Assembly (NCBI GenBank): GCA_034437035.1
Contig: DAOTUI010000005.1
Coordinates: forward strand, 1 to 40,311
From: CAKZQX01 sp034437035
GTDB taxonomy: Bacteria > Chloroflexota > Chloroflexia > Chloroflexales > Chloroflexaceae
Direction of reading: 5' to 3'
DNA: 40,311 nt
Shown here: positions 34,134 to 40,311 of the stretch, one piece after another
Numbering within the stretch: position 1 is the stretch's first letter
Layout: each line of letters begins with the position of its first letter
The notes under the pieces: model-generated
Told to the model about the DNA's origin: nothing
Database searches by the model: none
The model's input: the letters and a program-made list of their open reading frames with translations, nothing else
Program-made: the position numbers and the translations under genes

Positions 34134-34348
34134 CAGGACTTACGCGGTGGGCGTGCAAACGGACCGTTTGCTCTCGATAACGGCGTATTTCGCCTGCGGC
34201 AGCATGGTACTTTTTTGTCTTTTTCCGGAAAATTTGGCTCGGAGAGCCAAACTTTCCGGAAAAAATGCCCCATTCCACCCTGCCGGAGGCGAATCGGGCC
34301 AGTTGTCCAGGCAGACGCCTGGGTTTGGAACCGACCGCGTAACTTCTG
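34134..34348 (-). repeat. Nested-palindrome MITE-like element, copy 10
   Basis: Terminal repeats CAGGACTTACGCGGT and ACCGCGTAACTTCTG with perfect 7-bp flanking repeats TAACTGA (34127-34133, 34349-34355). Inner motifs CGCCTGCGGCAGCATGGTAC and TTCCACCCTGCCGGAGGCG. The central stem CCGGAAAATTTGGCTC / loop GGA / GAGCCAAACTTTCCGG, extended by T5/A5, has one mismatch and is quite unlike the ACAAAAATG-type stems. Confidence 0.95.
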
Positions 34349-34355
34349 TAACTGA

Positions 34356-34421
34356 GTTGTAAACCCTGGCCTTTGCTCAAACGCTTCCTAATGCCAGACA
34401 AGACATTGAGAAGTTTACAAC
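34356..34421. repeat. 9-bp inverted repeat next to copy 10
   Basis: GTTGTAAAC (34356-34364) and GTTTACAAC (34413-34421) are perfect reverse complements 48 bp apart. Function unknown; the right arm overlaps a promoter-like sequence. Confidence 0.45.
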
Positions 34422-34443
34422 CAATTTAGGATTGCTATATAAT
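34414..34443 (+). promoter_or_regulatory. Orphan promoter-like sequence, antisense to the phosphatase gene
   Basis: TTTACA (34414-34419), 18-bp spacer, TATAAT (34438-34443) on the plus strand. No plus-strand gene follows for 900 bp; transcription would run into the phosphatase 3' end. Confidence 0.35.
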
Positions 34444-34453
34444 ATCATGGCCT

Positions 34454-34475
34454 ACCCGGGCACCTGCGCCAGGGT
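34454..34475 (-). terminator. Possible terminator hairpin after the phosphatase gene
   Basis: ACCCTGGC / GCAGGT / GCCCGGGT on the minus strand, an 8-position stem with one mismatch, 7 bp after the stop codon. An A/T-rich stretch follows, without a clean U-run. Confidence 0.35.
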
Positions 34476-34482
34476 GGGCAGT

Positions 34483-35211
34483 TCAGGCACGCGTGCCGCT
34501 CTGCTCAAACGGCACGCTCAACCGGAGCCGGCGGATGTGACTCTGCTCCTGATCCGCTAGAATTGCCAGGGTGACAATACTGATATCATCGGCGGGTTGC
34601 CCGCGATCCAGTTCCAGCGCTCGCCGTAGGAGCGTCTCGGTCAACACCTCCGGCTCACGCCCTTCCGCGGCCGGCCAGCGCGACAGGTAGTTGATCAGTT
34701 CGATATCCTCGCCAAATTGCTCACCCGCGCGCAGCAGGCCATCGGTGAACATAACAATATAGGTATATGGTTCAACCGGGTGTTCAGTTATCACCGGCTT
34801 TGTCATTGCACAGAGCCCGATCGGCTCTGACGGCTCATTGTAGTCGCGCAATCCCTGGGGCGTCAACACAAAAAAGGGCGTCGGGTTATTGCGTGACATC
34901 AGAATAGTACCACTCACAAAATCCACCGACAGGATATTGAGCGTCGCCGCCACCTGCCCCATCCGGTAGGTGTAGAGATAATCATGCACCGCGCGGGCAA
35001 CGGCTCCATCGCGTGCGCCATCTTTCAACAGCGAAATCGCCCGGTTTGTCACCAGGTTGCTTAATGTTTTGGCCCCCCGTCCGCGGCCCTGCCCATCGAC
35101 CAGCACAACTGAGAAACCGCCACCGGGACGTTCGATCGTTTCCAGGGTATCACTACTATCGATTGCGGTAGCGTGGTTGACCTTGGCAACAGCAATGTGA
35201 ATAGTCAGCAT
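34483..35211 (-). CDS. PP2C-type protein phosphatase (SpoIIE domain)
   Basis: 242 residues forming a single SpoIIE/PP2C domain. Metal-binding acidic motifs are visible: FSVVLVDGQGRG (Asp39), VMFTDGLLRAGE (Asp157) and PADDISIVTLA near residue 212. The family dephosphorylates Ser/Thr on anti-sigma-factor antagonists or similar switch proteins; no partner STAS or anti-sigma gene is adjacent. The start at 35209-35211 is chosen because GGGGAGGTGACC precedes it directly; the in-frame ATG seven codons upstream would be inside that leader. Own promoter at 35254-35282. Confidence 0.9.
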   Translation of the reverse strand: MLTIHIAVAKVNHATAIDSSDTLETIERPGGGFSVVLVDGQGRGRGAKTLSNLVTNRAISLLKDGARDGAVARAVHDYLYTYRMGQVAATLNILSVDFVSGTILMSRNNPTPFFVLTPQGLRDYNEPSEPIGLCAMTKPVITEHPVEPYTYIVMFTDGLLRAGEQFGEDIELINYLSRWPAAEGREPEVLTETLLRRALELDRGQPADDISIVTLAILADQEQSHIRRLRLSVPFEQSGTRA

Positions 35212-35253
35212 GGTCACCTCCCCCGAATCCAACGAAGTTGCTTTGCTGCTGGT

Positions 35254-35282
35254 ATTGTAGGGGCTTTCGATATTCTAAGCAA
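35254..35282 (-). promoter_or_regulatory. Promoter of the PP2C phosphatase gene
   Basis: Minus strand TTGCTT (35277-35282), 17-bp spacer, TACAAT (35254-35259), 42 bp before the ATG. Confidence 0.6.
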
Positions 35283-35312
35283 ATAAATTGCGCACCGCAA
35301 GATGAGCAAGTC

Positions 35313-35340
35313 GTGACAGGCTGTGGGCTCATGCTATAAT
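35313..35340 (+). promoter_or_regulatory. Promoter of the aldehyde dehydrogenase gene
   Basis: GTGACA (35313-35318), 16-bp spacer, TATAAT (35335-35340) with an extended -10 TG at 35332-35333, about 40 bp before the ATG. Confidence 0.7.
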
Positions 35341-35378
35341 CGGGGAAACCTACAAAAGCTAGTCGAGGAAGGAGGACG

Positions 35379-36875
35379 ATGATGTCTGAACCGCATGTTT
35401 TTAATAATCTGATCGGTGGCGAGTGGGTTGCCGGCAAAAACGGTAAGACGTTTGCGAATCGCAATCCCGCGCAGACTGACGATATTATTGGTATTTTCCA
35501 GGATAGTGCCGCCGAAGATGTCGCGGATGCCGTCGCCGCGGCCCAGGCGGCCTATGCGCTCTGGCGACGCGTACCTGCGCCCAGGCGGGGCGAGATCCTC
35601 TTCCGCGCCGCGCAACTGCTGGTGGAGCGGAAGGAGTTGTACGCCCGCGATATGACCCGCGAGATGGGCAAGATCCTGCACGAGACGCGCGGCGATGTGC
35701 AGGAGGCTATTGACATGGCCTTCTTTATGGCAGGTGAGGGGCGGCGGCTTTATGGGCAGACCACTCCCAGCGAGTTACCCAACAAGTTCCAGATGAGCGT
35801 GCGCATGCCGCTGGGGGTCTGCGGCCTGATCACGCCCTGGAATTTTCCGATGGCAATCCCTTCCTGGAAGATGCTGCCCGCCTTGATTGTCGGGAACACG
35901 GTTGTGATCAAACCGGCCAGTGATGCACCGCGGAGTGCTTTTAATCTGGTGCAGGCATTGCTCGATGCCGGGTTGCCGCCGGGCGTCGTCAATATTGTGA
36001 CGGGAACCGGTTCGCATGTCGGTGAGCCGCTCCTGCGCCATCCCGATGTGCAGGTGATCTCGTTTACCGGCAGCACCGCCACGGGGCACCGGATTGCGCG
36101 CATCGGTGCGGAGCATCAGAAACATGTCTCGCTGGAGATGGGCGGCAAGAACCCGATTATTGTGATGGAGGATGCCGACCTGGATCTGGCGGTTGATGGG
36201 GTGCTCTGGGGGGCGTTTGGGACGACGGGACAGCGCTGTACGGCGGCCAGTCGGCTGATTGTCCACCGGGATGTGGCGGCACTGCTGGCCGAGCGCCTGG
36301 CTGCGCGGGCCAATCAACTGAAGGTGGGAAATGGGCTCGAAGCGGGGATTGATGTCGGGCCGTGCATCAACCAGGGGCAACTCGACACGGTGATCGAGTA
36401 TGTGAAGATTGGGCAAGCGGAAGGTGCGCAGTTGCTGTGTGGTGGGCAACCGCTGCGGGGCGACGCGCATGCCGGCGGCTTCTTTTACGCGCCAACCATC
36501 TTCACCGACGTGCGGCGCGATATGCGCATCGCGCAGGAGGAGATCTTCGGGCCGGTGCTCAGTATCATTCCCGTAGATAGCTTTGAGGAGGCGATTGAGG
36601 TTGCCAACGATGTGCCGTACGGGCTGTCATCGGCGATCTATACCCGCGATGTCAATCGGGCGTTTGTGGCAATGCAGGAACTCGACACCGGTATTGTCTA
36701 CATTAACGCGCCAACGATTGGTGCTGAGATTCATCTGCCCTTTGGCGGTACCAAGGACACTGGCAACGGACATCGGGAAAGCGGTCCGCAGGCGCTTGAT
36801 CTCTTCAGCGAGTGGAAGAGTGTGTATATCGACTATAGCGGCGGGTTGCAGCGCGCGCAGATTGATAATACGTAG
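35379..36875 (+). CDS. NAD(P)-dependent aldehyde dehydrogenase
   Basis: 498 residues of the ALDH superfamily. Motifs in order: TPWNFPMAIPSWKMLPAL in short form PWNFPMAIP (cofactor pocket), FTGSTATGHRI (cofactor), LEMGGKNP with general-base Glu253, GQRCTAASR with nucleophile Cys287, and EEIFGPVLSIIP. The C-terminus (FGGTKDTGNGHRE, DYSGGLQRAQ) resembles alpha-ketoglutaric-semialdehyde and related semialdehyde dehydrogenases, but the substrate is uncertain. Two adjacent ATGs (35379, 35382) follow AAGGAGG; the second has the better spacing. Monocistronic: own promoter upstream, convergent ftsH downstream. Confidence 0.94.
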   Translation: MMSEPHVFNNLIGGEWVAGKNGKTFANRNPAQTDDIIGIFQDSAAEDVADAVAAAQAAYALWRRVPAPRRGEILFRAAQLLVERKELYARDMTREMGKILHETRGDVQEAIDMAFFMAGEGRRLYGQTTPSELPNKFQMSVRMPLGVCGLITPWNFPMAIPSWKMLPALIVGNTVVIKPASDAPRSAFNLVQALLDAGLPPGVVNIVTGTGSHVGEPLLRHPDVQVISFTGSTATGHRIARIGAEHQKHVSLEMGGKNPIIVMEDADLDLAVDGVLWGAFGTTGQRCTAASRLIVHRDVAALLAERLAARANQLKVGNGLEAGIDVGPCINQGQLDTVIEYVKIGQAEGAQLLCGGQPLRGDAHAGGFFYAPTIFTDVRRDMRIAQEEIFGPVLSIIPVDSFEEAIEVANDVPYGLSSAIYTRDVNRAFVAMQELDTGIVYINAPTIGAEIHLPFGGTKDTGNGHRESGPQALDLFSEWKSVYIDYSGGLQRAQIDNT

Positions 36876-36940
36876 GTGTTGTGAAGAACAAAGCAGCAGA
36901 GAACAAAGAACAAATAAGGGGCATTGTTCTGATGAAATGA

Positions 36941-36999
36941 CAGGACTTACGCGGTTAAGCTCCAAACTGGACGTTTGCATGGCAACCGCGTAACTCCTG
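36941..36999. repeat. Minimal 59-bp element copy 11 (terminal repeats and arms only)
   Basis: CAGGACTTACGCGGT and ACCGCGTAACTCCTG with only about 29 bp between (AGCTCCAAACTGGACGTTTG). The inner stem and central hairpin are gone. Flanked by TGAAATGA on the left (36933-36940) and the reverse complement TCATTTCA on the right (37000-37007). Confidence 0.9.
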
Positions 37000-37007
37000 T
37001 CATTTCA

Positions 37008-37223
37008 CACAACTTACGCGGTGGGCATTCAAATCAGGCATTTGCCTGGATGAACGGCCCGACTCGCCTCCGGCAGGGCGGAAGATCCCATTCTTTTTCA
37101 CAAAAATGTTGCACCGTGTGCAACATTTTTGTGAAAAAGATAAAAAAGTACCATGCTGCCGCCGGCGAAGACGGCCGTTGTGGGAGTACATGTCTGATTT
37201 ATACAGCCACCGCGTAACGCGTG
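37008..37223 (+). repeat. Nested-palindrome MITE-like element, copy 12
   Basis: Terminal repeats CACAACTTACGCGGT and ACCGCGTAACGCGTG. It is flanked by TCATTTCA on both sides (37000-37007, 37224-37231). Inner motifs CGCCTCCGGCAGGGCGGAAG and GTACCATGCTGCCGCCGGCG. The central hairpin TTTTTCACAAAAATGTTGCA / CCGTG / TGCAACATTTTTGTGAAAAA is perfect. The left arm AAATCAGGCATTTGCCTG is the reverse complement of the right arm of copy 6, and the two arms of this copy also pair partly with each other. Confidence 0.95.
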
Positions 37224-37231
37224 TCATTTCA

Positions 37232-37429
37232 CAGGAGTTACGCGGTCGTCCATCCGCCGGCTGGGATGCGCCTCCGGCAGGGGGGAAGAGTCTATCCTTT
37301 TTCACGAAAATTTGGCTCTGTGAGCCAAATTTTCGTGAAAAAGATAAAAAGAAGTACCATGCTGCCGCAGGCGAATCTGTCGTTCATCGGGGTAACTGTC
37401 CGGTTTGAAGGCGCACCGCGTAACTCCTG
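37232..37429 (+). repeat. Nested-palindrome MITE-like element, copy 13
   Basis: Terminal repeats CAGGAGTTACGCGGT and ACCGCGTAACTCCTG. Left flank TCATTTCA (37224-37231); right flank TGAAATGA (37430-37437) in the opposite sense. The central hairpin TTTTTCACGAAAATTTGGCT / CTGTG / AGCCAAATTTTCGTGAAAAA is perfect. It ends 10 bp before the ftsH terminator. Confidence 0.95.
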
Positions 37430-37438
37430 TGAAATGAG

Positions 37439-37473
37439 AAACGGCGGAAGACCAATCTGGTCTTCCGCCGTTT
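37439..37473 (-). terminator. Terminator of ftsH
   Basis: A perfect 15-bp stem (AAACGGCGGAAGACC / GGTCTTCCGCCGTTT) with a 5-nt loop starts 21 nt after the ftsH stop codon. The U-tract is weak. Confidence 0.75.
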
Positions 37474-37494
37474 GTAAGTGCTTCGGATCGCGTG

Positions 37495-39441
37495 TTATGC
37501 CGGCAGTGGGGAGGTCATGCCACCGGGAGCAACGACGCCGGGTGTTACGCCTTCGCCTTCAACCCCTTCCTGCCCATTGAGCTTGAAGCTGCCACGCGGA
37601 ATGTGGTTGAGCAACTCTTTCAGCCGCTCGCCCTCCAGCGTCTCAAACTCGAGCAATGCATTGGACATATCGTTCAGCACCGGGCGATACTTCTCCAGGA
37701 TGGCCTGTGCGCGCGTGTGTGCTTCAGAGACGAGGCGATGAACTTCTTCGTCGATGGTACGGGCAACTTCATCGCTGTAGTTGCGCTGTTCGCTAATCTC
37801 ACGCCCCAGGAAGATCAGTTCATCCTTTTCGCCAAAGGCAATCGGGCCCAATTTGGGGCTCATCCCGTAGCGCGTAATCATTGCGCGCGCCGTCTTGGTG
37901 ACAGTGCTGATATCGCCGCTTGCGCCGGTCGTGATATCACCAAAAACAATCTCTTCCGCCACGCGCCCACCGAGGGCCATCGCCAGTTGCGCCTCGAACA
38001 TCGTTGTGCTGTAGTAGCGGCGGTCCTCGTCGGGGATCATCAGGGTGTAGCCACCCGCCACGCCACGCGGAATAATCGTCACCTTCTGCACCGGGTTGGC
38101 ATCAGGCATAGCCTGGGCAACAATCGCGTGCCCCGCCTCGTGGTAGGCCGTAATCAGCTTCTCGCGGTCGGTCATCACGCGGCTGCGGCGCTCCGGGCCA
38201 CCCATCATAACGCGCTCAATTGCGTCCTGCAGTTCCGACATGCCGAGCTTCTTCTTCGAGCGGCGGGCCGCCAGAATTGCCGCCTCGTTGACCGCATTCA
38301 TCAGGTCCGCGCCGGAGAAGCCGGGCGTCTGCTTGGCGATAACTTCCAGATTGACATCATCCTCAAGCGGCTTGCCTTTGACATGGACCTTCAGCACGGC
38401 AACTCGACCACGGACATCCGGGGCATCGAGTACCACCTGTCGGTCAAAGCGACCGGGGCGGATCAGCGCCGGGTCAAGCACATCGGGGCGGTTGGTTGCA
38501 GCGATCAGGATGACATTGGTATTGGTATCAAAGCCATCCATCTCAACCAGGATCTGGTTCAGCGTCTGCTCGCGCTCATCGTGTGAACCACCCAGTCCCG
38601 CACCCCGCTGCCGCCCGACGGCGTCGATCTCGTCGATAAAGACGATACAGGGCGCATTGCGCTTGGCCTGATCAAACAGGTCACGCACACGGCTGGCACC
38701 CACACCCACAAACATCTCGACAAACTCGGAGCCACTGATCGAGAAGAACGGTACGCCTGCCTCGCCTGCCACCGCCCGCGAGAGCAGCGTCTTCCCGGTT
38801 CCGGGAGGCCCCACCATCAGCACACCACGGGGAATCCGCGCACCCAGCGCAGCAAACTTATCAGGGAACTTCAGGAACTCCACGACCTCGGTCAGGTCTT
38901 GCTTGGCTTCTTCCTGACCGGCAACGTCAGCAAATGTGATGGTTGGTTTGTCGCCCGCAAACATGCGTGCCCGGCTCTTGCCGAAGGAGAGCGCCTGGTT
39001 ATTGCTGCCCTGAGCCTGGCGCATAAAGAAGACAAAGAAACCAATCAGGAGGAGGGTCGGAAGGAGCACAGTAAAGATGCTTAACAGTCCTCCCCATGCC
39101 GGCGCGGGTTTCACCGAGACATCCAGGATACGGTTTCCTTCCGTATCGGTGAGGTCAACCCCATACTGTGCCAGCAGCGACATAATGCTGTCGCCACTCT
39201 CGATGCGTGAGCGGTAGGATACATCCGGCTCATTCTCATAGGTGACGAGAATCTGCTCATCCCCCGCCTGGGCTTCAATACTCTGGATAAGCCCTTCTCT
39301 AGCGTCGGAAATAACTTGCGCGATACCCTTCTCATTATTTTGGTTGGAGGTTTGCCCAAAATACTGGAAAAACAGCGCCAGGGCTGCTACCAGGATGATC
39401 AAATAGACGAAACTATTCTTAAGCCAACGATTATCACCCAT
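37495..39441 (-). CDS. ftsH: ATP-dependent zinc metalloprotease FtsH
   Basis: 648 residues. An N-terminal membrane segment (about 8-25), a small extracytoplasmic domain, and a second membrane segment (about 118-140, LLSIFTVLLPTLLLIGFF). The AAA domain has Walker A GPPGTGKT (Lys217), Walker B IVFIDEIDAVGR, and the second region of homology ATNRPDVLDPALIRPGRFD. The protease domain has HEAGH (His434, Glu435, His438). FtsH degrades membrane and short-lived regulatory proteins as a hexamer. It follows hpt on the same strand, a pairing common in bacteria, but has a good promoter of its own at 39545-39573. Confidence 0.97.
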   Translation of the reverse strand: MGDNRWLKNSFVYLIILVAALALFFQYFGQTSNQNNEKGIAQVISDAREGLIQSIEAQAGDEQILVTYENEPDVSYRSRIESGDSIMSLLAQYGVDLTDTEGNRILDVSVKPAPAWGGLLSIFTVLLPTLLLIGFFVFFMRQAQGSNNQALSFGKSRARMFAGDKPTITFADVAGQEEAKQDLTEVVEFLKFPDKFAALGARIPRGVLMVGPPGTGKTLLSRAVAGEAGVPFFSISGSEFVEMFVGVGASRVRDLFDQAKRNAPCIVFIDEIDAVGRQRGAGLGGSHDEREQTLNQILVEMDGFDTNTNVILIAATNRPDVLDPALIRPGRFDRQVVLDAPDVRGRVAVLKVHVKGKPLEDDVNLEVIAKQTPGFSGADLMNAVNEAAILAARRSKKKLGMSELQDAIERVMMGGPERRSRVMTDREKLITAYHEAGHAIVAQAMPDANPVQKVTIIPRGVAGGYTLMIPDEDRRYYSTTMFEAQLAMALGGRVAEEIVFGDITTGASGDISTVTKTARAMITRYGMSPKLGPIAFGEKDELIFLGREISEQRNYSDEVARTIDEEVHRLVSEAHTRAQAILEKYRPVLNDMSNALLEFETLEGERLKELLNHIPRGSFKLNGQEGVEGEGVTPGVVAPGGMTSPLPA

Positions 39442-39544
39442 GCTCTCTATCCTTCTCTCCGTGGAATGATGCCGCTCATGTGGTTGTCACCAGGGTCCGC
39501 TCTAGGAACGGTTGTGGAAGTGTAGTCTATGCCAAGATGGTTGC

Positions 39545-39573
39545 ATTATACCAAAAGCGTTTGCCAGGAGCAA
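39545..39573 (-). promoter_or_regulatory. Promoter of ftsH
   Basis: Minus strand TTGCTC (39568-39573), 17-bp spacer, TATAAT (39545-39550), leaving a leader of about 100 nt. Confidence 0.65.
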
Positions 39574-39615
39574 GGGAGCTGGATTACACGCTTTACACTA
39601 TCGGTTGCCCCCGGC

Positions 39616-40167
39616 TTATTCGTGATTGGGAACATACACTTCGGGCTTGAGAATGCCAATATACGGCAGGTTGCGGTAGCGTTCGGCGAAGTCCAATCCA
39701 TAACCCACGACAAATTCATTCGGAATATCGAAGCCTGAGTATTCAACCTCCACAGCGGCGGTGCGCCGCTCGGGTTTATTCAAGAGTGAGCAGATCCGCA
39801 GACTGGCCGGGTTGCGCCGCAGCAATTGACTGCGCAGATAGGCCAGGGTCAGGCCACTGTCGATGATGTCTTCAACAATCAACACATGGCGACCGGCAAT
39901 ATCGCTTTCCAGATCTTTGAGTAAGCGTACGACGCCGCTCGACTCGGTGCTCTGCCCATAGCTTGAGATGGCGATGAAATCAACTGCCAGGTACCGCTCT
40001 ATCGCATGCATAAGATCGACGATAAAGACAACGCAGCCCTTAAGCACGCCTACCAGCAGCAGATCCTCGTGGTCGGTATAGTCCCGGCTGATCTGCTCAC
40101 CCAGCTCGCGTACCCGGGCCTGAATCTCCTCGGTGGTGATCAAGATGCGGTCAATGTCTGTGTGCAT
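39616..40167 (-). CDS. hpt: Hypoxanthine phosphoribosyltransferase
   Basis: 183 residues with the PRPP-binding motif VLIVEDIIDSGLTL (about 95-108), the substrate-loop region SSYGQST, and the C-terminal VGYGLDFAERYRNLPYIGIL typical of HPRT. It salvages hypoxanthine/guanine to IMP/GMP using PRPP. The start at 40165-40167 has AGGAG five bases before it and gives the usual opening; a longer in-frame GTG start at 40188 would lie in element copy 14 and is rejected. The target duplication of copy 14 begins one base beyond the ribosome site, so the native promoter, if any, is displaced beyond the element. Confidence 0.95.
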   Translation of the reverse strand: MHTDIDRILITTEEIQARVRELGEQISRDYTDHEDLLLVGVLKGCVVFIVDLMHAIERYLAVDFIAISSYGQSTESSGVVRLLKDLESDIAGRHVLIVEDIIDSGLTLAYLRSQLLRRNPASLRICSLLNKPERRTAAVEVEYSGFDIPNEFVVGYGLDFAERYRNLPYIGILKPEVYVPNHE

Positions 40168-40185
40168 AAGCGCTCCTTTTACTGA

Positions 40186-40311
40186 CACGAGTTACGCGGT
40201 TGACATGCAAACCGGACGTTTCACCCGATGGAAGCTCGATTCGCCTGCGGCAGCGTGGTACGTTTTGATCTTTTTCAAGAAATTTTGGCGCATAGCGCCA
40301 AAATTTCTTGA
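40186..40311 (-). repeat. Nested-palindrome MITE-like element, copy 14 (cut by the window end)
   Basis: Terminal repeat CACGAGTTACGCGGT, left flank TTACTGA (40179-40185), and inner motif CGCCTGCGGCAGCGTGGTAC. The central hairpin TCAAGAAATTTTGGCGC / loop ATA / GCGCCAAAATTTCTTGA is perfect over 17 bp to the last base of the window and is yet another stem sequence. The right half lies outside. Confidence 0.92.

Noticed and set aside
40168..40188. Longer hpt start at 40188
   Set aside because: The GTG lies in the element end; the ATG at 40167 has AGGAG at proper spacing and the usual HPRT opening.
6481..40311. Element hairpins considered as ordinary Rho-independent terminators
   Set aside because: The stems are A/T-rich and followed by A-rich rather than U-rich sequence, and several lie between operon genes or in promoter regions; a termination role in some places cannot be excluded.

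Overview
This window is a slice of chromosome from what looks like a Chloroflexota bacterium (class Chloroflexia; this placement is inferred from protein style and is not proven). Pointers are PAS/GAF-rich sensor kinases, an O-antigen-ligase-like protein fused to TPRs, a VanW protein, a class-F-like sortase with N-terminal repeats, LytR-CpsA-Psr and FtsH. Together these suggest a simple, monoderm-like envelope. GC is moderately high, with clean sigma70-type promoters and GGAGG-type ribosome sites. No rRNA, tRNA, phage, CRISPR array or transposase gene was seen.

Layout. 1-6.3 kb (minus strand): recN, an O-antigen-ligase/TPR membrane protein and the start of a PAS sensor protein that runs off the window. 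6.3-9.4 kb (plus): a glutamine-amidotransferase-class hydrolase and murI, embedded in repeats. 9.4-13.7 kb (minus): a secreted subtilisin/sedolisin-like protease and a VanW protein. 13.8-17.1 kb (minus): a marR-ABC ATPase-ABC permease operon with its own operator. 17.1-19.7 kb (minus): a methyltransferase, a small membrane protein and a sortase. 19.8-29.4 kb (plus): a second MarR, a GAF/PAS histidine kinase, hisC, and a 1248-residue hybrid kinase translationally coupled to a membrane-anchored lectin-fold protein. 29.4-31.6 kb (minus): a radical-SAM/HhH DNA-repair-type enzyme and an AT-richer Mrr endonuclease. 31.7-35.2 kb: an alpha/beta hydrolase, an LCP protein and a PP2C/SpoIIE-type phosphatase. 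35.3-40.2 kb: an aldehyde dehydrogenase, ftsH and hpt.

The most striking content is not a gene. Fourteen recognisable copies plus one relic of a dispersed non-coding element, about 2.7 kb in all, occupy the intergenic gaps and never enter a gene. Each intact copy has about 15-bp terminal inverted repeats (CAGGAGTTACGCGGT-like) and usually 7-8-bp flanking direct repeats. Inside is a conserved second inverted repeat around CGCCTCCGGCAG. At the centre is a near-perfect 14-22-bp hairpin with a 3-nt loop. The central stem differs from copy to copy yet stays self-complementary, so the structure is kept while the sequence changes. Copies occur in tandem with shared target duplications, one array shows an inversion, and several copies sit directly against the ribosome-binding sites of downstream genes. 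This is a MITE-like family with a probable structural (RNA or ssDNA hairpin) constraint.

A second, minor repeat class is heptameric tandem repeats (GGACTAC, GGATTTC, GTTAACC/CGTAACC) at three intergenic places.
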